Shown: piece after piece, positions 15,626-22,950 of the stretch | Layout of the letters: each line of letters opens with the position of its first letter | Numbering within the stretch: position 1 is the first letter of the stretch | Source of the DNA: JBDSKH01 sp050245915 | GTDB lineage: Bacteria; Actinomycetota; Actinomycetes; Actinomycetales; Microbacteriaceae | Length of the DNA: 64,000 nt | Assembly (NCBI GenBank): GCA_050245915.1 | Contig: JBFWWZ010000001.1 | Location: 1 to 64,000, forward strand | Reading direction: 5' to 3' | Made by a program: the position numbers and the translations under genes | Notes under the pieces: generated by a model | Told to the model about the DNA's origin: nothing | The model's input: only the letters and a program-made list of their open reading frames with translations | The model's database searches: none

Positions 15626-16180
15626 GTGGAGCACATCATCCTGTTCGCGGGGCCGATGGGGGCGGGCAAGACGACCGCCATCCGCAGCCTCAGCGAGACG
15701 CCGGTCATCTCGACGGAGGCGGCCAACACCGACCTCGCCACCGCCGACAAGGCCACCACCACCGTCGCCATGGACTACGGCGAGATCGGCGTCACCGACG
15801 AGGAGAGGGTGCGGCTGTACGGCATCCCCGGGCAGAGGCGCTTCGACTTCATGTGGCGCATCCTGCGCGACCGGGCCGAGGGGATGGTGCTGCTGGTGCA
15901 CAACGACCACCCCGATCCGGTGAACGCGATGCGCGAGTACCTGATCGAATTCGCCGACCTGTGCCAGCGCGGCGGGGTCGCGATCGGGATCACCCGCATG
16001 GACGTCGGGCCCGGCCCGATCCTCACCGACTACACGGATGTGCTGGAGCGGGAACGGCCCGACCTGATGGTGCCGGTGCTGCCCGTCGACCCGCGCGACC
16101 GGGGCAACATGGAGATGCTGCTGATGAGCCTCATCGCGAACATCGAGATGCGCGGCGCGTACGGGCGGGTCTTCGCATGA
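15626..16180 (+). CDS. Small Ras-like GTPase (MglA/CvnD-like, COG2229 type)
   Basis: 184 residues from GTG 15626, chosen because the product then starts EHIILFAGPMGAGKTT, as in this family. The P-loop is GPMGAGKTT, switch I lies in ATTTVAMDYGEI, the G3 motif is reduced to GIPGQRRF and the G4-like motif is ITRMD. These features match small prokaryotic GTPases that pair with roadblock proteins (MglA-MglB, Streptomyces conservons). The role is probably a molecular switch for polarity or signalling, but no histidine kinase (CvnA) gene is nearby. The 3' end overlaps the roadblock gene by ATGA. Confidence 0.85.
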   Translation: MEHIILFAGPMGAGKTTAIRSLSETPVISTEAANTDLATADKATTTVAMDYGEIGVTDEERVRLYGIPGQRRFDFMWRILRDRAEGMVLLVHNDHPDPVNAMREYLIEFADLCQRGGVAIGITRMDVGPGPILTDYTDVLERERPDLMVPVLPVDPRDRGNMEMLLMSLIANIEMRGAYGRVFA

Positions 16181-16593
16181 CCGTCATGGCGACCCGGCCC
16201 GCGGTCGCCCTGCACAAAGACCCGTTGGTGCAGGATCTGGCGACCACCGCCCTGCATGACCTCACCGACCGGTGCCCGCGGGTGCGGTACGCGACCGTGC
16301 TCACCGAGGACGGGTTCGAGGTGGATGGCGTGCCCGCCTACGAGGACGACCGCCTGTCGAGCATGTCCTCGTCGATGCAGGCGCTCAGCGAGGCGGTCGC
16401 GCGGGAACTCGCCCTCGGAACCGCCCGCTGTCTGATCGTCGCCGCCGATGCCGGCCACATCATCCAGTTGCGCATACCCGGCCAGCAGCTGGTGCTCGCC
16501 GCCGTGTTCGAGCTGGACGAGCCGCTGGCCGAGGCGCTCGGCAGCTGCCGGTTCGCCGCGGAGAGGTTCGCGGCCGCGCTCGCGTCGCGCTGA
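16177..16593 (+). CDS. Roadblock/LC7 domain protein (MglB/CvnB-like)
   Basis: 138 residues, starting within the ATGA overlap with the GTPase stop. The pattern DLTDRCPRVRYATVLTEDGFEV...MSSSMQALSEAVARELALG followed by strands CLIVAADAGHIIQLRIPG is the roadblock/LC7 fold, in which such proteins act as GTPase-activating or regulatory partners of small GTPases. Coupled translation supports a complex with the preceding GTPase. It ends 6 bp before the convergent STAND ATPase. Confidence 0.85.
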   Translation: MTVMATRPAVALHKDPLVQDLATTALHDLTDRCPRVRYATVLTEDGFEVDGVPAYEDDRLSSMSSSMQALSEAVARELALGTARCLIVAADAGHIIQLRIPGQQLVLAAVFELDEPLAEALGSCRFAAERFAAALASR

Positions 16594-16599
16594 GCGGAT

Positions 16600-19179
16600 T
16601 CAGGCTCGATCGCCCGCCCGATCGATGATCCCCTCCGCCACCTTCAGCCAGCGCTCGCGCACCAGGTCGTAGGGATCCAGCCACTGGGTCTCGATCTCGG
16701 GGAGTTCAAGCCCCTGGCTCGACAAGTACACCTCGGTAGCAATCCAACTCGCCGGCCGGAAGCTCAGCTCGGATGCGCGCTCGAAAGCCTGAACCGCGAG
16801 CGAGTGGTCGCGAGTGGCCATGGCGCGCAGGCACATCAGTTCGGCCTCGCCCGGACTGGTCCCTCGGCCCCGGCGGATCCCTGCGAGGGCCTCCATGATC
16901 TCTGCGAAGGCCACCGGTCGATACAACTCGAAGTAGCCGAGGGCAATGAGAAGGTCGCGCTCTGCCGACCTATGACCGATGTTCCGGACCGTGACGAGTT
17001 CGGTCTCGATCTCGTGCGGGTGTATCGAACCACGCCTCGCCCTCGTCTGCGCGACCGTCCCCATCACCTCGATCTGGTACCGGCGGCTGTTCTTCGCCGC
17101 CTGCGCCCGCCGCTCGAGGTAGGTGGTCGATGTCACATCGCCCGTATGCCGGCCGATCATCTCGTGGATGTCGAGTGCGCCGTCCCCCGGCAGTTCGCCC
17201 GCTGCGTCCATCGCATGCTCGAACCTCCTGCTCTGCACGAGTGTGACCGCGATCTGTCGGCGATACATCACCGTTCTCGAGTCGTCCTCGTCCATGAGGT
17301 CGCGGAGGCGCTTGACGGCGTCGTCATACCGGTAGAGCGGGTATCGGGATCGATACGCCGCCCACAGCGCAGCCTCCCGGCTGACGATCGGAGCCTTGCG
17401 CAACGCGTCGAGACCCGTGATCACCGTGTCATCCGCCCGTGGATCGAGCAGCTCGACCAGCTCCACGATCGAACGAACCGGGTTACCGGCGGGGACCTTG
17501 TCGCTCGCGGGGATGTGGGGCCTGAGGCCGGTGATGTTCGGGCCCATCTTTACCGCCCTCGCGATCCAGGTCGGATCGACCTCGTTCTCGGCACCGATGT
17601 TGATCGCGAGCGCGACCGCCATCAACTGGGCCTGGTCATCTTGCCGATCCCCCGCCTGATCGAAGAGCTGGCGCGAGTACTCGAGCGCTCGACCCGCCGC
17701 CTCCCTCCAATCCTCGGCGCCCCAACCCCCGCGAACCCGGTCTCCGGACGATCGCACGACCTCCCGGATCTCGTCGTGAACCCGATACGGAAACGAGCTG
17801 CCGGCGTTCTCCAGGATGAGAGCGCGCGCGATGCAGCGGGTGACTGCTGCGCGATCGACGTGACCGGCGACCGCGCGGACAAGGGGCACATCGAAGAAGG
17901 GGAGGACGCACGCGGCCTGGAAGATCCGGCGCTCATCATCAGGGAGATCGTCGAGGAGACGACGCACGACCGACGCGAGCGAGCCACCGAGGTCCTCCGC
18001 GCTGATCTCGCGATCCGCATCGATCTCCCGCAATCGGCGCGCATAGGTCGCCACCGCATCGATGTGGACGGGCCACCCGCCGGTCGATTTCACGAGTGTC
18101 TCGATCACCGCGTCCGGAACGCGAAGGTTCTCGTACTCGTTTCGTCGCACGAGCAGGGTTCGCGTGTCCGACTCGGAGAGATGCCCGAGCCGATGCTGCC
18201 GAGCGCCGGTTGTCGCGCTGGGGAGCAGTCCGGGCCACCGGTGGGACCCTGCGACGTCGAGTTCAGTGCGATCGTCCCGGTACCAGTCGATGACGTCACG
18301 CCCCGTGATGACGAAGAGCGCATGGGGAAGCGACGTGACGAATCGGTTGAGGCTCGCTTCTCCGGTACCGCGTTGAGCATTCTGAAGCCGCTCGAAATGG
18401 TCGACGAAGATCACGAGATTGGGGCGCTTCTCAATCGTCATGTTGTCGATTTCCAACGCAAGCTGCCACAGCACGTCCGCGGCGAGGTCGGGGCGCTGGT
18501 CACTGGCTGACGGTTCACTGAGGCACCGCTCGAGCAATTCGACGATCTCCGGGTTGGTTCTGGTCGCAGCCCACTGTTTTCCGCGGGCCTTCGCTGCTCG
18601 CACCAGCGCACGGATCGAGGCGGAGGTCAGGCTGACGACCAGGCTTGCTTGGCCCAGATCCTCGGCCAGTGCGCTCAGAGTGCCGACGATCCCGTCCGAA
18701 TACTCGGAGTTGTTCGTGATGACAGGTACCTGTTCACCGGGTCGAACGGACGTGAAGTAGGCGGCGAACGCAAGATCGAACGCCGGCCAGCTCGGCTTGA
18801 TCCGATGCAACTCAGACCGCACGGAGACGAGCAGGGGGATGGCATCCACGTTTCCCTGGGAATCGTTCAGCTCCCACCGTGCAAGCACGAGGTGTGGAGC
18901 TTTCGGCCGCTCACCCCATCCCTGGACGTCGGCACCGGAGAGCCACGCTTCCAGACGGTGAGAGAGATCGGTCTTCCCGATCCCGCCCATGCCGTAGAAC
19001 GACACGATGTTGTTGAACGTCTGATCGTCGATCAGACCCTCATCGCAGTTCTTGACGTGTGCCGAGAGGGCGCTGCTGAGCGCTTCCGATTCGGTCTGGC
19101 GGTCGACGAAGAAGTCGGCAGCTGACGGGTCCGACGGTCGACGGCGGGTGGGCGGCAATGGCAACGGGTAAGCCTTCAA
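16600..19179 (-). CDS. STAND-type (NLR-like) P-loop ATPase
   Basis: 859 residues, TTG start. The nucleotide-binding module has Walker A GMGGIGKT (63-70), Walker B VIFVD (256-260), an arginine sensor in ITGRD (291-295) and a GxP-type motif in TGGWP (366-370), followed by a winged-helix-like segment (LPDDERRIFQAACVLPFFDVP) and a long helical C-terminus that looks TPR-like. This is the architecture of STAND NTPases (signal sensing by the C-terminal repeats). The N-terminus before the P-loop is only about 60 residues, with no recognisable effector domain. Base composition is visibly less GC-rich than its neighbours, suggesting transfer. Function unknown; an immune or regulatory role is inference. 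Confidence 0.85.
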   Translation of the reverse strand: MKAYPLPLPPTRRRPSDPSAADFFVDRQTESEALSSALSAHVKNCDEGLIDDQTFNNIVSFYGMGGIGKTDLSHRLEAWLSGADVQGWGERPKAPHLVLARWELNDSQGNVDAIPLLVSVRSELHRIKPSWPAFDLAFAAYFTSVRPGEQVPVITNNSEYSDGIVGTLSALAEDLGQASLVVSLTSASIRALVRAAKARGKQWAATRTNPEIVELLERCLSEPSASDQRPDLAADVLWQLALEIDNMTIEKRPNLVIFVDHFERLQNAQRGTGEASLNRFVTSLPHALFVITGRDVIDWYRDDRTELDVAGSHRWPGLLPSATTGARQHRLGHLSESDTRTLLVRRNEYENLRVPDAVIETLVKSTGGWPVHIDAVATYARRLREIDADREISAEDLGGSLASVVRRLLDDLPDDERRIFQAACVLPFFDVPLVRAVAGHVDRAAVTRCIARALILENAGSSFPYRVHDEIREVVRSSGDRVRGGWGAEDWREAAGRALEYSRQLFDQAGDRQDDQAQLMAVALAINIGAENEVDPTWIARAVKMGPNITGLRPHIPASDKVPAGNPVRSIVELVELLDPRADDTVITGLDALRKAPIVSREAALWAAYRSRYPLYRYDDAVKRLRDLMDEDDSRTVMYRRQIAVTLVQSRRFEHAMDAAGELPGDGALDIHEMIGRHTGDVTSTTYLERRAQAAKNSRRYQIEVMGTVAQTRARRGSIHPHEIETELVTVRNIGHRSAERDLLIALGYFELYRPVAFAEIMEALAGIRRGRGTSPGEAELMCLRAMATRDHSLAVQAFERASELSFRPASWIATEVYLSSQGLELPEIETQWLDPYDLVRERWLKVAEGIIDRAGDRA

Positions 19180-19260
19180 GTCGGTGAGGGTGACCTACAC
19201 TCTAGAGTTTTCGAGCACTGTTCGATATCGACCGGTGACACACCGCGCCACAATGGACCC

Positions 19261-20256
19261 ATGCCCGCCATCAGTTACGCCGCGATGCTCGAGCAGTTCC
19301 ATCCGACCGAGATCCTCGAACTCGTCCCCCTTGCCGAGAGCGCCGGCTTCCAGGGGGTGATGGCCGCCGACCATTTCCAGCCGTGGGTGCCGCAGCAGGG
19401 GCAGGCGAGCTTCGTCTGGAATGTGCTCAGCGCCCTCGGCCAGACCACCACCGGCGACCTCGGAACCGGGGTGACCGCACCCACGTTCCGCTGGCATCCG
19501 GCGATGGTCGCTCAGGCATCCGCCACCCTCGCCGCCATGTACCCGGGCCGGCACTGGCTGGGGCTCGGCTCGGGGGAGGCGCTCAACGAGCACATCGTCG
19601 GCGCGTACTGGCCCGACGCCCCCGAGCGGATCAGCCGCATGTTCGAGGCGATCGACATCATCAAGAAGCTGTTCGCGTCGGGGCATTCGGGCAAAGACGT
19701 CAGGCACGAGGGGCAGTACTACAAACTCGAGTCGACGCGGCTGTGGACGATGCCGGAACGCACCCCCGACATCCTGGTCGCCGCGTCGGGGCCGGTGACC
19801 GCCCGGCGGGCGGGCCGCACCGTCGACGGGCTGATCACCGAGGCCGCCGCTCCCGACAAGCTCGAGGCGCTGCTGAAACGCTTCGCCGAAGGCGCCCGCG
19901 AGGCCGGACGCGACGCCGCCACCATGCCGAAGGTGCTGCGGCTGCACGTCAGCTGGGCCGACACCGACGAGGCCGCGATGGCGAACGCGCTCACCGAATG
20001 GCCGAACCTGGGGCTGCGGTTCAGCAAGGCCGACATCCGGTCGCCGCACGAGCTGGAGCAGATCGCCCGCATGGTCACCCCCGCCGATTTCGAGGGCAGG
20101 ATGCTGGTGTCCGCCGATCCGGACGCGCACCGCGCCCACATCCAGACCTTCGCCGACCTCGGCTTCGACCGCATCTATCTGCACAACGTCGGCCGCAACC
20201 AGCGGGAGTTCATCGAGGTCTTCGGCCGCGACGTGCTGCCGAAGGTGACCGGATGA
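19261..20256 (+). CDS. F420-dependent LLM class oxidoreductase (Fgd-related, TIGR03557 type)
   Basis: 331 residues of the luciferase-like (beta/alpha)8 family: [39 protein letters not shown] and [17 protein letters not shown] are typical of the branch near F420-dependent glucose-6-phosphate dehydrogenase. It probably uses coenzyme F420; the substrate is unclear. CACAAT lies 6 nt before the ATG and could serve as -10 for a leaderless mRNA. It overlaps the cofE start by ATGA, so an F420 user and the enzyme that matures F420 are translated together. Confidence 0.9.
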   Translation: MPAISYAAMLEQFHPTEILELVPLAESAGFQGVMAADHFQPWVPQQGQASFVWNVLSALGQTTTGDLGTGVTAPTFRWHPAMVAQASATLAAMYPGRHWLGLGSGEALNEHIVGAYWPDAPERISRMFEAIDIIKKLFASGHSGKDVRHEGQYYKLESTRLWTMPERTPDILVAASGPVTARRAGRTVDGLITEAAAPDKLEALLKRFAEGAREAGRDAATMPKVLRLHVSWADTDEAAMANALTEWPNLGLRFSKADIRSPHELEQIARMVTPADFEGRMLVSADPDAHRAHIQTFADLGFDRIYLHNVGRNQREFIEVFGRDVLPKVTG

Positions 20257-21050
20257 CGCTCACCGTCTGGGCGGTCGCGCTGCCCGAGATCGTGGCAGGC
20301 GACGACCTCGCCGCCCTGATCGCGGATGCCGTCGGGGTCTCGACGGGCTCGACCACCGATCTCGAGGACGGCGACATCCTCGCCATCACCTCCAAGATCG
20401 TCAGCAAAGCGGAGGGCAGGCAGGTGGCCGCCGCCGACCGGGAGCAGGCGATCACCGATCAGACGGTGCGGGTGGTGGCGACGCGCGAGCACGCGCGCGG
20501 GGTGACGCGGATCGTCGAGAACCCGCAGGGGTTGGTGATGGCGGCGGCGGGGGTCGATGCGTCGAACGCACCGGAGGGGGTCGTGCTGCTGCTCCCCGAA
20601 GACCCGGATGCTTCGGCGCTGCGGATCGCCACCGCGCTGCGCGCGTCGACGGGCAAGAAGGTGGGCGTCATCCTGACCGACACGCTCGGGAGGCCGTGGC
20701 GCGAGGGGCAGACCGACGCGGCGATCGGGGCGGCCGGCCTGCGCGTCGTCGACGACCTGCGGGGGACGACCGACGCGTCCGGACATGTGCTCGAGGCGAC
20801 GATCGCCGCCGTCGCGGATGAGATCGCCGCCGCCGCCGACCTCGTCAAAGGAAAGGCCAGCGGCATGCCGGTCGCCGTGGTCCGCGGCCTCGGGCACCTG
20901 GTGGGGGAGCTGTCTCTTCCGGGGGCGCGTGCGCTCGTCCGTCCGGCGGATCAGGACATGTTCCGGCTGGGGTCGGAGGAGGCGTGGCGCGAGGGGTACG
21001 AGGCCGGCCTGCGCGCGGGTCTGCCGCCGAGCGGTGGAGATCCGCACTGA
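20253..21050 (+). CDS. cofE: Coenzyme F420-0:L-glutamate ligase
   Basis: 265 residues. CofE adds L-glutamates to F420-0 with GTP. Family marks: [45 protein letters not shown] and VPV-like [11 protein letters not shown] near the end. It corresponds to the N-terminal half of mycobacterial FbiB; the nitroreductase-like C-terminal domain is absent. A family 1 palindrome is translated as VSTGSTT at about residues 29-35, inside a loop before the conserved DGDIL. Start overlaps the LLM oxidoreductase stop (ATGA). Confidence 0.93.
   Translation: MTLTVWAVALPEIVAGDDLAALIADAVGVSTGSTTDLEDGDILAITSKIVSKAEGRQVAAADREQAITDQTVRVVATREHARGVTRIVENPQGLVMAAAGVDASNAPEGVVLLLPEDPDASALRIATALRASTGKKVGVILTDTLGRPWREGQTDAAIGAAGLRVVDDLRGTTDASGHVLEATIAAVADEIAAAADLVKGKASGMPVAVVRGLGHLVGELSLPGARALVRPADQDMFRLGSEEAWREGYEAGLRAGLPPSGGDPH
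20336..20358 (+). repeat. Family 1 palindromic repeat inside cofE
   Basis: GGTCTCGACGGGCTCGACCA + CCG, one mismatch to the core; reads VSTGSTT in frame. Confidence 0.85.
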
Positions 21051-21090
21051 CGTGCTCTGCGGCGTCGGCCGCGCTTCCCACCCGGCGGGC

Positions 21091-21170
21091 GGTACGCGAT
21101 CCACACGAATCCGCGCCGACGAGCGCGTATTCCACCCGAACCCCGGTTTCCGTGTAGATCGTCGACCGGA
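21091..21170. repeat. Family 3 palindromic element (copy A)
   Basis: Left end GCGATCCACACGAATCCGCG, right end TTTCCGTGTAGATCGTCGAC, giving an imperfect long inverted repeat about 75 bp in size. Related copies lie at 40603-40684, 60892-60967 and 61858-61937. It sits between cofE and the moxR remnant. Confidence 0.7.
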
Positions 21171-21229
21171 TGACGCGGCAACTTCACAGCAGCGACTTCG
21201 GCGGAGAGGTGGCAGACTCCACAAGATGA

Positions 21230-21652
21230 ACGCCTACCGCAGCGACGCGCCGGGTGGAGCCCCTCGACGACCTGAAACCGGTGGTCACGCTCGAACGACT
21301 CGGTCGCATGATCGCGACCGTCCGCTCCGTGTTCGTGAGCCCCGCGGTCGAGCACTATGCGGTGGCGATCGCCGCGGCGACCCGCACCGACCGCGACCTG
21401 CGGCTCGGCGCCAGCCCCCGCGCGACGCTGCAGCTGGTGCGCGCGGCGAAGGCTCGCGCCGCGCTCGACGGGCGCGACTTCGTGCTGCCCGACGACATCG
21501 ATGCGCTCGCCGTCCCGGTGCTGGCGCATCGCCTGGTGACGACGCGTGCGGCGATCGGCTCGAACCCGCTGGGCGCGGAGGCGCTGGCCGACATCACGGC
21601 GCGCATCGTCGCCAGCACGCCCGTTCCCCTCGGGGCTGCCGGACCGGCCTGA
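21230..21652 (+). pseudogene. MoxR-family AAA ATPase, C-terminal remnant
   Basis: The frame VEPLDDLKPVV...SVFVSPAVEHYAVAIAAATRTD...SPRATLQLVRAAKARAALDGRDFVLPDDIDALAVPVLAHRL is the lid region of MoxR ATPases. The whole P-loop, Walker B and sensor half (roughly 200 residues) is missing; the frame opens only at 21230. At 21226, in a different frame, is an ATG giving MNAYRSDAP, which could be the original N-terminus, now joined out of frame to the C-terminal part. This suggests an internal deletion, close to a family 3 repeat. The remnant still overlaps the DUF58 start (TGATG), as an intact moxR would. If translated it could start at GTG 21254 (132 residues) but would not be an ATPase. Confidence 0.75.
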
Positions 21653-22950
21653 TGGCCAGGCCGACGCGTTCCCGCCGTGACGGCGAGACGACGCTGCGCA
21701 AGCGGGCCGGCCGCCTGACCGCACGTGGCGTCGTGACGCTGGGCATCGGCATCCTGAGTCTGATCGCCGGGTATTCGGCGGGCCGCCGCGAGGTGCTCGT
21801 GGTGGGCGGCATGGCTGTGCTGCTGGTGGTGATCGGCGCGATCGTGGTGCGCACCCGGAAGCCGCGGTTCGAGATCATCCGCCTCTTCTCGCCGCCGGTG
21901 GTGTCCGCGGGGGGCACGACCCGCGTGACGGTCCGGGTGCGCAACGTCGGGTCGAGCGCCAGCACCCCGCTGCTCTGGAACGATGCGATCCCGTGGACGC
22001 AGCCGATGACCCCGCACGAGCTGCCGGCGATCCCGATCGGGTCGGCGTCGAAGCGCGTGAAAGCCGTCGACTACGAGCTGCACCCGCAACGTCGCGGACT
22101 GTACCCGATCGGCCCGTTCGTGGTCGAGTACGAGGACCCGTTCGGCATGGTGAACGCGGTGCGGCGCGTGGGGGAGGCCGACCGGCTGATCGTCGTCCCG
22201 GATGTGGTGGAGCTGCCGCTCGGCGGCCCGGCCCTCGCCGACGGCGAGGGCACCGCGCAGCTGGTGCAGCGCCGGGTCACCGGCAACGACGACGATCTGA
22301 CGACGCGCGAGTACCGCCCGGGCGATGCGCTGCGCCGTGTGCACTGGCGCGCGTCGGCGCGCCACGGCGAGCTGATGGTGCGCCAGGAGGAGCACCGCAG
22401 CCACCCCGATGCACGCATCGTCGTCGACACCCGGCAGAGCGGGTATCAGGATGCGGTGCCCGACGCGGGCGACACCTGGTCGCCGACCGCGCACAGCGAG
22501 GGCTTCGAATGGGTGGTGCGCATGACCGCCTCCCTCGGATCGCATCTGGAGGCCTCGGGCTTCCGGGTTCTGATCGAGGAGACTGCGGTGCCGCAGGTGG
22601 AGCAGCTCGGCGAACGCTGGGAGGGCGGCCACCGTTCGGAGGCGTTCCTGACGAGCCTCGCCGCGGTGAAGCTGATCGACCGGCCGCAGGATCCGGTCGG
22701 CACCTCGGTGATCACCGAGCCGGAGGGTCCGGTGTTCGCGTTGCTCGGCACCCCGGACGAGCCGACGATCTCCTGGCTGCTGAAGCGGCGCCGCGCGGGT
22801 CAGGTGGCTGTCGCGTTCGTGCTCGATCCGCGGCCGGTGCTGCGGGAGCGCCTGACCGACGCCGGCTGGCAGGTGGTGGAGGTGCATGACGAGACGCACC
22901 CGGGGGATGCCTGGCGTGCGGCGGGTCAGCACACGGAGGTGCCGGTATGA
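21652..22950 (+). CDS. DUF58 domain membrane protein
   Basis: 432 residues from ATG 21652. Two N-terminal membrane segments (about 24-65) are followed by a beta-rich region and the DUF58 signature EYRPGDALRRVHWRASARHGEL-MVRQEE. DUF58 proteins travel with MoxR ATPases and transglutaminase-like proteins and are thought to act in complex assembly or maturation at the membrane. Here it is the middle gene of such a trio, with its MoxR partner truncated. It overlaps the next gene by ATGA. Confidence 0.9.
   Translation: MARPTRSRRDGETTLRKRAGRLTARGVVTLGIGILSLIAGYSAGRREVLVVGGMAVLLVVIGAIVVRTRKPRFEIIRLFSPPVVSAGGTTRVTVRVRNVGSSASTPLLWNDAIPWTQPMTPHELPAIPIGSASKRVKAVDYELHPQRRGLYPIGPFVVEYEDPFGMVNAVRRVGEADRLIVVPDVVELPLGGPALADGEGTAQLVQRRVTGNDDDLTTREYRPGDALRRVHWRASARHGELMVRQEEHRSHPDARIVVDTRQSGYQDAVPDAGDTWSPTAHSEGFEWVVRMTASLGSHLEASGFRVLIEETAVPQVEQLGERWEGGHRSEAFLTSLAAVKLIDRPQDPVGTSVITEPEGPVFALLGTPDEPTISWLLKRRRAGQVAVAFVLDPRPVLRERLTDAGWQVVEVHDETHPGDAWRAAGQHTEVPV

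Noticed and set aside
16600..19179. Calling the STAND ATPase an Avs or CARD-NLR defence protein
   Set aside because: The core motifs fit STAND, but no effector domain or phage-protein sensor signature is recognisable, so a named system is not justified.
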